NCBI RefSeq assembly: GCF_002234675.1
Contig: NC_019879.2
Span: forward strand, 27,526,773-27,590,772
Source of the DNA: Oryzias latipes
Taxonomy: Eukaryota > Chordata > Actinopteri > Beloniformes > Adrianichthyidae
Reading direction: 5' to 3'
Length of the DNA stretch: 64,000 nt
Shown: positions 23,535 through 36,928 of the stretch, piece by piece
How the letters are laid out: the number at the start of each line of letters is the position of its first letter
Numbering within the stretch: position 1 is the first letter of the stretch
Program-made: the position numbers and the translations under genes
Notes under the pieces: generated by a model
Databases searched by the model: none
What the model saw: only the letters and a program-made list of their open reading frames with translations
Told to the model about the DNA's origin: nothing

Positions 23535-26000
23535 AAGGGTGTGAATTATCTGTAATTGGAACCGAGGAGAACCTCTGTCCACCCGAAGACAGTCTTTGCT
23601 GTTGAGATCCAGATGCCTCAGAAAAGACTGAATTCGTTTGTCTCTGCTATTCAGAGAAAACTCGTAAATGAGCAGAAAATGTCTCTTTCACGAGAGCCTG
23701 ATTCAGGAAATCTGGAGTCTGTAGCTGAAACGAAGCTTCTGGAAAGAAACGAATGCTTTCTATGGTGTGTGGTTCAAAGAGAAAAGAAATTTCAATTTAA
23801 TCTGTTTGGCATTAAAGCCTAAAGTCTGTGAAAGTTTCTTTTCCTTCGCTTGAATCTCGATGATCTTTTTCAGAAAGACTGTTTGTTGCAGCTGTTGACG
23901 CTCCGCCTTTGGTGTTAACTACACATATTGACAGCCTATAAATTAATTGCACGCTTGTTGCCAACATTAATGAAGTGAATTGCTTTCAAAGCCACAAGCA
24001 AAAAGAAACAGTATTGAGTTCTGTTTATAATGTCAGAAGCCATTAATTTGCTGCCAGCTCCATATTGAATGTGTTATCAGACGTCGGCGTGCTGAGAGAG
24101 CCAAGACGGAGCGAGCCGCCGTAATGGCGTTTGGCAGACAGACTCACATTTCAGGCCCGGCCAGGATGTGAGCCGAACTGGGAATCTCCGAAACAAATGT
24201 GCTCGACCCGATTCTGCACCTGTGCCGGAATATTATCTGCTCAGCTTCCATTAGTGCTCCTTGATGCAGAACCGCTGCGGGTGTTGGATCGTTTTCTGTT
24301 TTCTGACAAGGAAGCTCATTGTCTTCTAACACTTGGCAGCCACAAACAACAACTTGGGTTTGAGCTGTGTGCTCACGTGCACGCCCACGTGCGCGCCGCG
24401 CTCTTATCAGTCATTATGAGCAGGAGCAGGAGGAGCGGGGTTATTCACATGACTGATCTGCAATAATCTACACGCTGCTTTTTTGTTCCTTTCTCTCACT
24501 GTTTGGCGCCCGGCATTCACGCCGCGTCTTCCACAGATTAGCTGTCATCAGCGAAGGCAGTCGATCAGAAGTTCCTCTTCGTGGATGAGCAGCTTCAGGT
24601 GTGTTTTCCAGCCCTTTTTTGACAAAACAGCCGGCAGGAAAACACAAGTTACTCTGCCGCTGCCCGACGATGCGTTCAGTGGAACGGGACACTTCTCAAG
24701 TGTCAGAAAACGGAATTAAAATCAAAAGAGAAAGAGTGGAAATGATGTAGGAGCAAACTAAGACAGGTTTTAATTTCACGTTTTTATGGTTTTTAACGGT
24801 TTGTGTAACAAGTTTTTCATTTGAGCTTTCCAACCAAACCCTGACGAACATCTGACCGTCATTTAGGAAAACAAACAAACTCTAAAACCAAATAAGAACA
24901 CAGTCTTAACAATAAAACATCACAGAAAATGATTGTTCACGACTTTGGTTCTTCTACTGTAGATGTTCGGGTTAATCATACACAGAACCTGGCAGTTCAT
25001 CTTTCATCTCTGATTCTTTCAATCCTCTGTGAACTGTTCTTGGGGCTGGAGCACTAACGGTCCCTCCATTTCTAGTACAGTTGAAGGTTTTTGGAATTTA
25101 GACGTTGACGTTTAGGCTCAGCGAGCAGGGGACGACGCAGAGGGCGCCATGGATTTGACTCCGAATGTTGGTGGTGATGGAGAACCCCAATGCAGACAGA
25201 AAACTTGTTTTCAGAGGCTAAAACTGTGAAGCTGAGCTCACGCCAGACGCCATTCGCGCGTCAGAGGCGACCAGTTTTAATGTTAAGTCAACGGTAAATC
25301 TGAGCAGTAATTCAAGCATCATGATGTGATTTAGGCGGCGTTGCAAGAATTCAAATATCTGAACTTTGGCAAGGTCACTGCAACACTTTAACCTATCAGG
25401 TACTCAGCTTTAAGCAGGTGACGTTTTCAGTGACACAAGTTGCGATGGAAGTACAAATCCAATGTGGCGGATCAATGCGAGGGTTCTTCTTCTGTACTTT
25501 CATCCTTCCCTTTTAGGGTGACAGGGCTGCCGGACTTGTCCTGGCTACTGTAGGGCGAAGGTGGGTACATCCTGGACAGGTTGCCAGTCGGTCACAGGGC
25601 CCATAGGTCTGGAGCGGTAGCGCCCACCACGCCGGCTCCTTGGCGGCGTAACTTACTCGCTTGCTACGCCAGACCTCGGGAGGCTGACTGGCGGCCAGAA
25701 GGAGAGCCGCTGCAGCTTGAGGAGGCAGCCTGCTCGGGCCTCCTGAACTTTGCTGAACTAAATAAATAAATCTGATCTGTCAACATTATCCGTGTCTTCT
25801 GTGCATGGTAAATGAGACACAGACACCGCTCCATGTGGCGATCAGGCTAAAAACATTTGGCGGTAGCTCCTGTCACACAGAGATGGGACGTCAGGCTCAT
25901 GAACACAGATTTGGACACGCGGCGGGCAGCAAATTTACCGCGCGGCAAAGGAGAGGCGGCCCTGAAGAATTTGACACATGAAGTGCCTTCGGTGCTTAAG
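23535..26000. other. Non-coding DNA with possible conserved element
   Basis: No gene recognised. About 23930-24470 is repeat-free, with homeodomain-like TAATT/TTAAT words followed by a CpG-richer part, a profile like a conserved non-coding element. About 25240-25970 is CpG-rich and probably repeat-derived. 25520-25610 resembles a fish LINE tail (CTGTAGGGCGAAGGTGGG, TGGACAGGTTGCCAGTC). Confidence 0.35.
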
Positions 26001-26608
26001 AAATAAATCTTAATCTATCTATCTACATAACCAGGCTATGTCCCACCAAGGTGGGGTAGCCTAAACAGGGCACACCATTTTAACTCCCTCCTTCTCTTCC
26101 CCAAACCCTCCTCCTTCAGTGTGTGCGTGTGTGTGTGCACGTGTGTGTGTGTATGTGACTGGTCTAAGGCCTGATCTAAGCCACACCACACTGCACCAGG
26201 GTCAGTTGCACACTCCAGTGTGGGCACCTCCACAGCAGGGCCTCAGCCAAGGCTGGTTTCCCCTTGCCGCTTCATCCCAAGACCAGACCTCTACCACACC
26301 CATCCATTCATCCATACACAAACTCTCTCCACCCATCCCTGTCCTGAGCAGCCTCTGTCCCCTGCACCACAGTCATCCCTCTTGCATTTAGCGCTCTTTT
26401 TACACCCTCTGTCCATCCCATTCGCGGTCTTCCTCTCATTCTCACTCCACTCACATCAGATTCGTACACCTTTTTCACCAAACGCTCCCTTTCCATTCTT
26501 TCAACGTGTCCAAACCATCCCAGTGCCTTTTGCTCACTTTTCTCACACGATCCATACGCGTCACACCACACATCCTCCTCAAACATCTCATCTCAAATAA
26601 ATCTTAAT
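26001..26608 (-). mobile_element. 5'-truncated LINE insertion with 14-bp TSD
   Basis: AAATAAATCTTAAT stands at 26001-26014 and again at 26595-26608, enclosing 580 bp. On the minus strand the insert starts in a reverse-transcriptase C-terminal frame (26308-26586) that reads ALGWFGHVERMERERLVKKV, then MRGRPRMGW, then a W-R-E-F end. These blocks are typical of the tail of non-LTR LINE polyproteins (the W-x-G-H-V-x-R-M block). The insert then runs through an untranslated region and ends in GATA repeats just inside the left duplication. This is a clean target-primed insertion truncated at its 5' end. A (GT)n microsatellite at 26118-26155 lies in its 3' untranslated part. Clade not settled. Confidence 0.85.
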
Positions 26609-26609
26609 A

Positions 26610-28365
26610 AACACAACAAAAACCAAAAAAAAAAAACTTAAAGATTTCAAAGCTGAACTGTGATTAAATTGAAAATGACGAGGAAGCACTTACGATCAGG
26701 AAACCAGGAACTTACGAAGACTGAGGTCTAATTAACCGAAGTTCCAACAGAAACCCGGCAGGAGTTTGAAAAAAACTGAACCTGGCAACATGAACCGAAC
26801 AACAGATGTTTGTTCCTACATTCCATTCAGTTTACGATATAATTTGAATCACAAGGAGCGCTGGATTATGGGGTAAAACATGGAGAACAAACCGTCTTTT
26901 TCATACACAAGACTGTAGGGCGCATTGAGTTAATCAAAACAGTCACCATCAAGAATGCCTAGAAGGAAGTCTGAAAGGCAGGCGGTTGGTCAGAGGGGTT
27001 GATGGGAAGTTTTTGTTGTTCTTCATGAATGAACTTGATCAACGTTGTTCAGTCGTAACACAAAGTACAAAACAGTACTCTGGCTTTTTCGCTCCGCATG
27101 GCTCCTGACTACGGTACCCATAATGCTCCAACAACCCATCAAGCAACGTGGCTTTGTACTTTAACAAAGTTGTACTAAAACATTTGGAGAGATTGTTGAG
27201 TGCCGTGTACCACACAAAAAGTATCAAGTGACCCACAAACCAGTGGCAGTCTGCTGTCCGGAGGTTTGCTTACATTTGGTGATGTTGGATTATATATTAA
27301 CCAAGAAAAACGAACTAAAAAGCCACCAATCCCTGTTCTGTCCTGGGTTAAAGTCTTTCAGACCAAACTCATCCAGCCATCTATTCATTGGTTGTTTTCC
27401 TGGAACTGGTTTAACCAGTGATCCGCTTTGATGTTGGTTGTTCTAATGTTGGGCCTAATGTCTTCTTAAATCTTCAAATATTCTTTGTTTTCCTTTTGAG
27501 TTCTAGCTCTGGTCATTCCAAAATGTCATATTTTCTCGTTCCTTTACATTTGTCCGTTTCCAATCAGTTGTTTTTTGGGTGCCCACCTCCTCCTTCTGCC
27601 CAAAACTAAGATTTAACATTTGCCCCTGCCCTGGGGCAGGACTGGGGGGCTTTCACACTGTTCAGGTCAGCTTGACTTTTCCGAGCAAGACGTTTTAAAG
27701 AGTTCTTAAAGCTGTAAAGTTAAGGGGACTGTCACTGATCACACAAAGTCCTTTAAGATTAAAAAAAACAAATTGGACCCACTTCAGTTCACCTGGCTAC
27801 CACTAGGGGGCTCAAAGACGAGCTAATAATTTTCATTCACTACAGCACAAAAAGATATACCCCAGGAAAAAATCAAGTCAAACAAACGTTATTAATATTT
27901 GTTAAATAATATCTCTCATTTGTGACTAGATTTCGCTTTTAGACATCATTCTTAAAGTGTGTTTTATTTGTTATCAACATCTTATACGGCCTATGGTTCA
28001 AATGCTTGGTTTGGCCGGGTTCTTTTTGTCTTGGAGCTTGGTTAAACTCATCAAGCGTCCAGAAAAGAGCAATCAGCCCAACTCCTCCTCCTTGCAAGGA
28101 CATCACAGCAAAATGCTGCGTCTGATGAGACTCTTTCCCCTTTCATTTTACTTTTTAAAACCTAATTAACCTTGTATCTTCCTCTTTGCGGTCCAGACTT
28201 CATCATTCAGCCATTAGACACAGGCTTTAGATTCAACATGTTTAGTTTTCAGACATAAACTAAAGATTGCAGGAATAATGTCAAACAATCCACAACATCC
28301 TGCTGTTGAATACAAGCTGTGTGTTTCCTTTTGAGGCTTAAAAATCACACTTGTTGTGAGGATAA
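26610..28365. other. Non-coding DNA, no gene recognised
   Basis: A poly-A run is at 26619-26636. No motif-bearing frame and no named repeat. Confidence 0.4.
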
Positions 28366-28369
28366 GGGG

Positions 28370-29040
28370 GGGGGGATTCATAATCAAACATCATGAAACC
28401 CTTATGGGTGAGTACAGGTCATCTGCGGGGTGAAAAAAAGGGCAATTCTGTATGGGCCAGGCAGGTGGCGCACACCAGCATCCTGCAGGTAAAAGATCGT
28501 AGCAAACACTTAAAAACACATCGGGGTGAGCAAAAATGAAGTAGGTGAGATGCAGGCCTGTTGAAAGCATCATGTGGACTGTCCTGAATGCGGTTCATGT
28601 GATAAGAGTGTGCAGCCTGACTGTTAAAAACAAGGAAATTAGATCCTTAGAGTGTAGTTTGTGTTGGAATCCTACAGGCGTCTTATGTACCACCTGTACA
28701 CACCGTGTGCTCGGTCAGTAAGGGGCCGGTACTCGCACCTCTCTAAAGACTAGAGCGTGACATACGACCACCATAAAGCATCATCTGTACGTCATAAGTG
28801 CGTGCAACGTCCATTAGCCTTCCAAATATTTCACGATGCACTCACCACACGCACGACAATGGAACGTTCCATTTTCAGGACATCCCAGCACCAAGAGAAC
28901 TACACGACACACCTGCACTCTCCTTAAGATGCAGCTGTTCCTCACCATGATCTTCCACGGGCCCAGACACCCCAAAAACCCACAGGACCCGTACAAGTCA
29001 ACCCCCCCTGTATGGGTTCATGTGATTAAGGCTAAACAAA
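28370..29040 (+). repeat. Dispersed repeat family B, copy 2
   Basis: The longest copy. Shared blocks include TGTGCAGCCTGAC, TTGGAATCCTACAG, ATCATCTGTACGTCA, a CACACGCACGACAATGGAAC block, CATTTTCAGGACATCCCA and CCCCAAAAACCCACAG. These are also found in order at 8733, 59715 or 61650. Confidence 0.6.
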
Positions 29041-29044
29041 TCCC

Positions 29045-32000
29045 ATAAAAGATGGAAACAAAACCCAGAGGAAGCAGGCTGTTCAGACAACAGAAGTTCG
29101 TCTCTTGGCTCACCACAGTGGAGCTAATGTGAAGCTTTCATTACGCAGCTCAGCCACAAGATCCCATATCATGAAGCTCCCACTGCATGTATTCTGCAAT
29201 AACGCCAGTAGAGGTTTTGCAGTTTGACCAGAATCAGCAGTAGGACGCTGACTTTTGCTTTGAATCATCACAGACTCTGTGACAGCTCAGAAACATCGCG
29301 AACGCAAGACTTTTTTTAAACCACAAAAGAGATTAAGAGTCAAACGTTTGCACAGCTCTTTCCTCTCCTTCATGGTTCATGGTAGAGAAGTGAAGGCAAA
29401 AGTGATGACTCCAAAAGTCAAATCAATGCACTTTTTTCCTTCAACAGGCAGCAGCGAAACAACAAAAAGGCAGCTTGAGGAAGTCCGCTTAACAAACATT
29501 AAAATGCCCCAAAGAGAAAAGAAACTACAAAGAAGTTCAAACAACAGAGAAATGTTTCTGGGGGGGCCACAAACGAGGGCGGACCTCGCTGCTACTTTCT
29601 CTTTTAGAAGTTAAGTGAATGTTTATCCTCTGTGGTTTAGTTCTAAAAACCTTTCAATTCAAACTTGGAAAGTTTCCAAAATTACTTGAAGCTAAGTCCT
29701 TAGTTTTTTTTGTAACCAGATGTGAATAAATATATTAAAAATATGTTTTTGGTTTTTACCATATCTCATAATTAAGCAAAAGATCATCAGATTGTAGTCT
29801 TTCATTGAAGAGATGAAAAAAATATGAGCCCTTGATTTTATACAAAACAACTCAATGATCTCAGGACATCCGGTCTGCTTTGAAAATGAAACTATTTGCA
29901 TTTCTTAAATCTCTTTTTCGATCAGCAGCATCACCAACGTGGAGGTCTCCTGGTTAGAAAAGGCACATTAAAACCAGAAACAGTAGCAAAACTTTTGTGG
30001 TGGAGTCATAAAAGTGTTAAATGAAGTGGTTGCAGTAACAGTGAAGATCTACCTTCCATTTCAGGTTCGCTTGATTACATCACTAAATTATCATCACTTT
30101 GAGCCAAGAGCAGAGCATCCCACCCTCTAATTCTCAGCCAATCCCAATCTTTGCCCTTAAATTCATAATTTTTTGCATTCGGCCCTCCTCCACCCCCTTC
30201 TCCACCTGGAGCGATGCTATGGCATGGTCTGACCTTTAACCCTGCAACAGCGGAGCTCCAGTGTTCTTTGGCGTTAACTCTTCAGCCGTAATTCCGGCTG
30301 ATTGTGAAGCTGAAATAAACAGACGTTATGCCAGTGTTTTTTTTAGTTTTTTTTTAACAAAACTCCTGTGGCATAACCTGCAACCAAAAATGTAAAAAAA
30401 AGAGAAACTACAGTCCTTCCACCATCTCACATGCATTTTTTGCAATAATTGAGGCACAAAAAATGTGAAGTTGCAGCTGTTTTTCCTAAAAGTTGTTCCT
30501 AACCATAATTTTAAACTAAATTAGTTGAAAATTTGCCCTTTTATTCAAATGCAGTTTTATGTTACCTCACAAAAACCAAATTAAATGATATTCTTTCTTA
30601 ACGGTAATGTAGTTTTCAAATAGCCTATATTTATGTTTGTGTAAGAGCAAATAGGCCTATAATCACAGAATAGTTTATAGATTTTAGACAAAAAAGACCA
30701 ATGTTATGTTCGTGTTTATACGTTTATTTTACAACAATGTTAACGCGCTAAGGTTTTATTAGATTTTCTTTTGTCTAAATCAGAAATGCGACGTCAAAAG
30801 ATGTTGTATTTATTCTTGGTAATCAATAGTTTCATTTTAGTTCAGTGTGTCTGTTGGCCACTTCACCTTAATCCTGTTTCTTTTACTTTGTTCTTACACT
30901 ATATTTTGAATCAACTTCAAATTTTTCAAACGAGAACAAAGTTTCAGTTTGAATTTGTCCTTTAATCCAGACATTATTAGAAAGCAGCTGTTTCTTTTCT
31001 AAAGATGACTGTGACCAAACACTAGAATCTCTGACTGTGAATGATTCCTTTACTCTCCAACACAAACTTGAAGAAAAACTAAATTGTGTTCCTGCTTTCA
31101 TCCAGAATATTTACAATCAGCTGTTTGCTTTTGTTGGGCGTCAAAATGAAACCTGGCGCTCCCGCTGCGTGTGGGAGGAGCTACCGTCCAAAGTTTTTCT
31201 CACCCTCCTTATAACAAACGCGTGAGATGTTGGGAGATTTGGTGCATTTATACTTAAGCGCTCCACAAAGCTGTCAGCATGAAACCTGAGCCTTTTTTGA
31301 TGAACACAGAGCTGATATTCTGATGAAGGTGCTTTCCCGTGGAACACCTGACTATCTCTCAGGTCACACTAGTGTGCTGAAAACACTGATACGCAACACT
31401 CTGCAGCAGGGGGATGACCTACAACTTATTATGTGGAAGAGTGGAAGAGGGGCAGAAGACTGGTGGCAAAAGACCTGGATGCATATAAAAGAATCAAAAA
31501 CACAAATTTATACCAGTTTTACTATTATTGTTTTTATTTCGTTCAAAAATATAAATTTTGTGGTATTTTTGCTGTACTTAAAGCAGCTTGTATTGAGGAT
31601 TTCTTGATCTTTGTCAGTAGTGAAAATAATATTGCGCCCCTGTGGCTTTGTCACTTCTTTTCAGTACAGAAATTTTTACGCAATTAACATAAAGTAGCTG
31701 ATTATAATGCAGAATAAAGTGGCTTTGCGCCATTATTCAACACTTATCGGCGTCTAGATTCTTCATCGTCATCATCGATGACTCATCGCCAAAGATTGTT
31801 GATTTATTTCCTACACTTTTTTCTTTTTTTACAAATACATCTGTAATTGTATTCCTAAGATCTCCAGTAATTAAAATGACTGGCAGGGATAAATAGCGGG
31901 CTTTGGAATATTGTTGCTATGGAAAAGTGGAAAGATTTATTTGAGGTAGAGACTCGAAAATTGGTCCAAGGATTTCTCAGACCAAGACATGAAAAATAAT

Positions 32001-33185
32001 ATATGGTTGCTATGAAGTTATCCCTTTCTTGGAAAGCTCAACTTTGAGTCAAAGCTGGAGAATACATTTTTGATACAGTGGACTGCATGGCTGGCAGAGA
32101 CGATGAGAGTCAGAGACATCCTCAGAGGCACGGGAGTTTTAATAGTATATGCAGCTTTAATTTCTCTTGTCTGTCTTTTAATATTGTTCATTAAGTAGTT
32201 AGGTCTCCAGACCTGATGGGACTTGTACCCTCTAGGTGTCTTCTGTTGCAAACATGACAGCCTGTTAGGTTCATTATAGAAAATCCATTTGGAAAAACAC
32301 ACTGGGATTTTTCTCAAATAAACTTAGTAACAACACGTTTTCCCATCTGCTCCTCAAAGCTCTCTAATAAAAGTGAAACACAGATCAATTTGAGCAGGAA
32401 GCAGAGGCGGTTGGGATTCTAGTGTTCGGGATGGAGACAGGTTTACTGCTGAGCGGACAGAAATAGACGGTGACGTGTGAAACATGCCTGTTATGAGTGC
32501 CCGAAGATCAATTCGAGCAGAAGACAAGGTCTGACCTGCAATCACATTACCTTCAGCTCAAAAATATTAAAGCAATGAATCACAGCGGATCCTGACAGTG
32601 TCTCTGTGCTGCAGTCAATACGGCCTCCACTCAGGACTGATAAAACCAGCAGGAGCTGAGAGTCCAGGTAAGATGTTTGTCGAGTCAGACACAAGGGCCC
32701 AATCAGCTGCTGTCACAGTCGATCTGGGAACGCTGTGGCTCCAACTCATCGTCAGAGAACACCTCTGAAGGATGATCACTCCAATTATTCTTTATCCAGT
32801 AGAATCATCCAGAATGAAGGATTCCTGTCGAGCGCAGATTTCTATTTTTTTATTTCGGACTCCTAACCAAGGGTTTCAAACTTTTTTTTACTGCTTTTTC
32901 CCCCCAAATAGAAAACTTTATAAGAAGGCCCTCCATGAGGTTCTTCTGACTCCTGCAGATTGCTCCACATAAAAAGCTTTGTGAACATAGAAGTTAACCT
33001 CCTGAACTCAACCCCCATCAGCTGCTGTGATGCTAAAGTGTTTTCTTCAGCATCAGAGTAGTTCAGTCCAAGACAACCAGAAGAATATCCTTTGTAGTTT
33101 CTTGTTTAATTTTTGTTGAGAAGTAGATTTAATACTTCCAACAAGAAGTTTTCTAATGTGTTACTTTTAGATTTTTTTTAGGGAA
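29045..33185. other. Non-coding DNA, no gene recognised
   Basis: About 4 kb with no supported gene. Open frames up to about 110 codons lack motifs. A C-rich patch at 30180-30310 and T-rich runs are the only local features. Confidence 0.4.
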
Positions 33186-33189
33186 GCTC

Positions 33190-33700
33190 CATTACCTGCA
33201 TATGAGAACTGGATTGAGTGGCCACTCCCACCTGGCATTCCGAACAGGAAGTACCTGCTAGTTCCAAGAAGCCGATAGACTTCTAGTATAAAAATAAATA
33301 AACAGCTATTACTTAGTCATTCTATTTGTCAGAGTGACCATTCTTGATCTGCTACCTTTTTTAAAACATCTTTTTTGATGATTTTATATATTTTGTTATG
33401 ATGTTTTTTCTGTAGTGCAAGCTCTTTAAGTTTAAACTGACCAATCAGATGCCCCGGTGAAAGTGGGTGGTGCCTGCTAACCCCACATCCAACAATTGAA
33501 ATGTTTGATTGATTGTGTGGCCCACTTTCAAGTGGTAGGGGTGTGGACTTCCAACAATGTCCTGATTGGTGAGAGTGGTTGCCATAGAAACTTTGACTCA
33601 GACCAATGACTGCTTACCGACGACATATGGCTACAAGATGGCGAAAAAATGGTGACTTCATTTCAATGGAGCCAGAAGTAAACCAACTTCTATGGTCATA
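33190..33700 (+). repeat. Dispersed repeat family C, copy 2
   Basis: ATGAGAACTGGATTGAGTG, TTCCGAACAGGAAG, CATAGACTTCTA and AACAGCTATTACT recur in order at 40980-41230. The part with CCCCACATCCAACA and GTGTGGACTTCCAAC matches the reverse copy at 7960-8200. Non-coding. Confidence 0.65.
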
Positions 33701-33704
33701 TTTT

Positions 33705-34750
33705 TCAGAGAAGCTTCGACAAATTTGTTGTTGAGTTAAAATGATAGAAAACCTGTTTGAGGTGTGGTCCAGAGCATTCTAGATGCTCGTTGAAGGCTGT
33801 TTTGTGTACACACTAAAGTCAACATGAGCCTTTGGCTCCTCCTGCAACATCTTTAATTCCTTCAGTAAATCCTCCTGACCTTCAACCTGGACCCCAAACG
33901 GGAAGGTTGGAGCTCAGCTTTTGTTCACACAGATCCAGTTTTCTTGCTCCATCTGGACTCACCAGCAGGACCAACCTTCTTAAATTCCACAGTTGCTGCT
34001 ATTTTTAACGTCATGCCTTTCTGGAAGGTCACTAAGTCCTTAATAGGGACCATAGAAACCTGGTTACAGGGGAGTTCCTCTCTTTTTTTTCCCCATATCC
34101 TCTGGAATTATGAACACTTGTCCACAGCCAAGGGCACTCGTTTTTTTCCAGACATGGGACATCAGGCATGAAATAGAGCTGGCGCTCCCGGACGTGGCTG
34201 TGATGTTATATTATGGTCGACCCCAAAGGATTTCCACATGGCCTCATTAGGGCTGCACTTGTCAGCGGCGACATGGACTGAGAGTGACCGTGTGCTCCTG
34301 TCTGTGTTATCCAAGTGCTCGGCGCCGCTTTAATGACACAAAAAGGCAGAATAAACGCCACATTTTAACACCGGTTCTCAACAAACATCTAAACCGCAAA
34401 CTTTGAAAGTAAAATAGTGGCAGGTATTTATGAAGCCATTTAGTTCAAATTACAAAAAGAATAATAAACCAATGAATTGCAAGATGAGTATATAATAATA
34501 TATATTTTATTAATACCTGAACTGAGCATCCAGCAAAAAATGACTTTTAAACAGGAAGATGTCTGGAAGGGAAGCATTAGAATGTAGAAAGATTTTATTT
34601 AAAAAGGACAAGTTTTAGACAATCTTCAGCACTGACACATCAATCAAAATGTTGTCTAAAGGTTCTCAATGTGAAAAGTACTTATCATTCAAGTGAGGTT
34701 TTCATTTATTTAAGAAGATTTTTACCCAAAAATCAGAGAACAGAAATATT
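33705..34750. other. Non-coding DNA, no gene recognised
   Basis: No gene. 34160-34380 is repeat-free, high-complexity sequence that might be conserved; unsupported. Confidence 0.35.
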
Positions 34751-34756
34751 ACTTAC

Positions 34757-34830
34757 GTCCATCCATCCATCCATCCATCCATCCATCCATCCATCCATCC
34801 ATCCATCCATCCATCCATACATCCATCCAT
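34757..34830. repeat. CCAT tetranucleotide microsatellite
   Basis: About 18 units of CCAT (same motif as ATGG on the other strand), with one ACAT interruption near 34818. Confidence 0.95.
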
Positions 34831-34834
34831 CTCC

Positions 34835-35640
34835 TTCTGCTCACCGGCCACCATACACCATAACATAGTGGAGTAGTTCGGGAGCCTAAGTGATCCCTGG
34901 AGCTAAGGCGTCCAAGGCGTTTGCCCCGGTAGGGTCTTACATGCACATAGGGCCCTAGGGGTGCTTGAGCATCTGCACTTTTTGCCTCATATTAAAAAGT
35001 GCCCTTGTCCCTTGTGTTTTTTTAGTTTTTATTTTATTAAGAATACTAAATTCCTGTTAGAGGTACAAGAAATCAAACCGGCGGTACAAAAATTTCACGT
35101 TATTCTATTGTATTCCGTTTGTTTGTAATTGTTTCTAAACTGCCGCTTCTGTCTTTGCGGCTCCGCTCAGACACACAGTCACTAGAGAGAGAGTGAGTGA
35201 CAGTAAGATAAACTGCTGCCCCATGAAGAAATGTGGCAATGAAGGAACTTGAACCTGCGAGTTGCTGTCTACCTAGTTGCTGTTCACTGATTCAATTGGC
35301 TTAAGTATGATTAATATTTCAGAAAAATGCTCTCTGTAAGTAAAGAAGTCATTTTTTTCTTTTGCCAGACGTCTGAACGGTGCATCAATTCAATACAGAG
35401 CAGCTTGTGCAGGGACAGGACGTTGAGTTACCTACAAAATAAAAGCCCGGGGGGGTTTTACGGCAAGTTCACAGCTTCCTCCCTATGGGTCTGACACTTA
35501 AATAATCTGTTCGATTAAATATTTTCTGATTAGAATTGCCTTATTTACATTTTCCATAATTCAGTGTCACAAATTTTAAAACTGAACCAAACTGCAGAAT
35601 CTTCACAGCAACAGTGTGATAATAACATCAAGTAATATTA
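34835..35640. other. Non-coding DNA, no gene recognised
   Basis: No gene, RNA or named repeat. Confidence 0.4.
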
Positions 35641-35642
35641 AC

Positions 35643-35875
<233 letters not shown>

Positions 35876-35939
35876 TATTTGAATATGATTTATTTTGATT
35901 GCTTGAAATAATCTAATAAAAAAACCATATTGGTCCTGG

Positions 35940-36053
35940 TGGTTGAGGTTAGCACCCTCTATGGCATCAGTGTGTGAATGTGTGTGTGTGCACGGATGAA
36001 TGGGACTGTGACAGTAAAGCGCTGTGGATCTTAAAGTGATGTAGAAAGTGCCA
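35940..36053. repeat. Fish LINE/SINE-type 3' tail repeat
   Basis: GCATCAGTGTGTGAATGTGTG..GACAGTAAAGCGCTGTGG resembles a tail sequence that is very common in fish genomes (GTGTGAATG and TAAAGCGCT words). Assigned from memory of that pattern. Confidence 0.4.
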
Positions 36054-36127
36054 TATACAGGACAGACCAAAAGTTACTCATTCAAATGAATGGGAAGGTG
36101 CGTCCAAACGTTTGGTCTGTACTGTAG
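36054..36127. mobile_element. Short palindromic Tc1-type MITE
   Basis: The ends ACAGGACAGACCAAAAG and TTTGGTCTGTACTGT are inverted repeats, and the centre CATTCAAATGAATG is itself palindromic. TA dinucleotides flank both ends, as expected of Tc1/mariner targets. About 70 bp, non-coding. Confidence 0.6.
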
Positions 36128-36204
36128 GCACACGTCAGCTGTTTGTGTTTTTACTGCGTCTTGCATGTCCTTTTTAAAAAATGTTGCGCTTCACACTCAT
36201 TCGC

Positions 36205-36440
36205 GACTTACTCTGCAAAGGTGACGGTCAAAAAGCAAAGGTGAAAGCAGGCTGTGAAAATGTTTATGAGCAGAGCAATGTACACTGAACTATGTGGACT
36301 AATGGAATAAGTGGCAAAGTAAAATGTAGAGGTAAGAGGACAGAGCCGAGCGGCACACCATAATTCCTGTTCCTGATCATCGACCTGAATAATTGGATCA
36401 CACAGAGCAGATGATCTGTCTGAGGGTTTCACCATCTCTG
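36205..36440 (-). pseudogene. LINE reverse-transcriptase relic (L2-like)
   Basis: On the minus strand near 36340-36370 the frame reads YGVPLGSVLLPLHF, a decayed form of the YGVPQGSxLGPLLF block of non-LTR reverse transcriptases, followed by LPLIPLV where L2-type proteins have MLPLG. Upstream on the same strand, in another frame, is SDRSSALCDPIIQ, like the segment before that block. Short, frameshifted and dead. It lies about 240 bp upstream of the first candidate exon of the dehydrogenase gene. Confidence 0.5.
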
Positions 36441-36677
36441 CTCCAGCACATTTCCATCAAATATTAACATCTCACAACACACGAGCAGAGAGAGGGAGAT
36501 GTTCCAGCAGACGCTCCCTTCATGCATTATTTGTGAATGATTAGATCCACATTCATGCTGCTGGTTTTTACATTAGCTGCTTCTTCCCAATGTGTAACCT
36601 CATGTATGATTACAACATCAGTCTGGACAAACGTGTTATCCTTTGATCTTCTAAAGACGAAGCTTTTTCTTTAACAG

Positions 36678-36724
36678 ACCCGGCAAACGGGAGAAGAGAA
36701 AGTCAAGTTTCTTCGAGTCAAAAA
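36678..36724 (+). other. Candidate upstream exon of the dehydrogenase gene
   Basis: Bounded by TTTAACAG on the left and GTAAGT on the right, so it looks spliced. Joined to the exon beginning at 36891, the reading frame stays open through both and into the dehydrogenase frame, but the 47 bp contain no ATG. It could be untranslated, or it could carry part of an N-terminal extension that starts further upstream. Confidence 0.4.
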
Positions 36725-36928
36725 GTAAGTCTTTCTTTAAGATCTTTAAAATAGAAAACAGATTTAAAATACTTTAATTCAAACTGGTGGCTCTGATGAT
36801 AAAATCTAGTGGTACAAGCATTAGTGACTGAGAAGGATTCTCTGGTTGAAAGGATTTCCTGTTATCTGAGGCTTTGAATCTTTTTTTCAGTTGGAAACAG
36901 TGATAACATTTGTTTGATCGATCAGCTG

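Noticed and set aside
24131..24692. Overlapping open frames of 62-111 codons on both strands
   Set aside because: No family match and no splice structure; the sequence looks more like non-coding conserved DNA.
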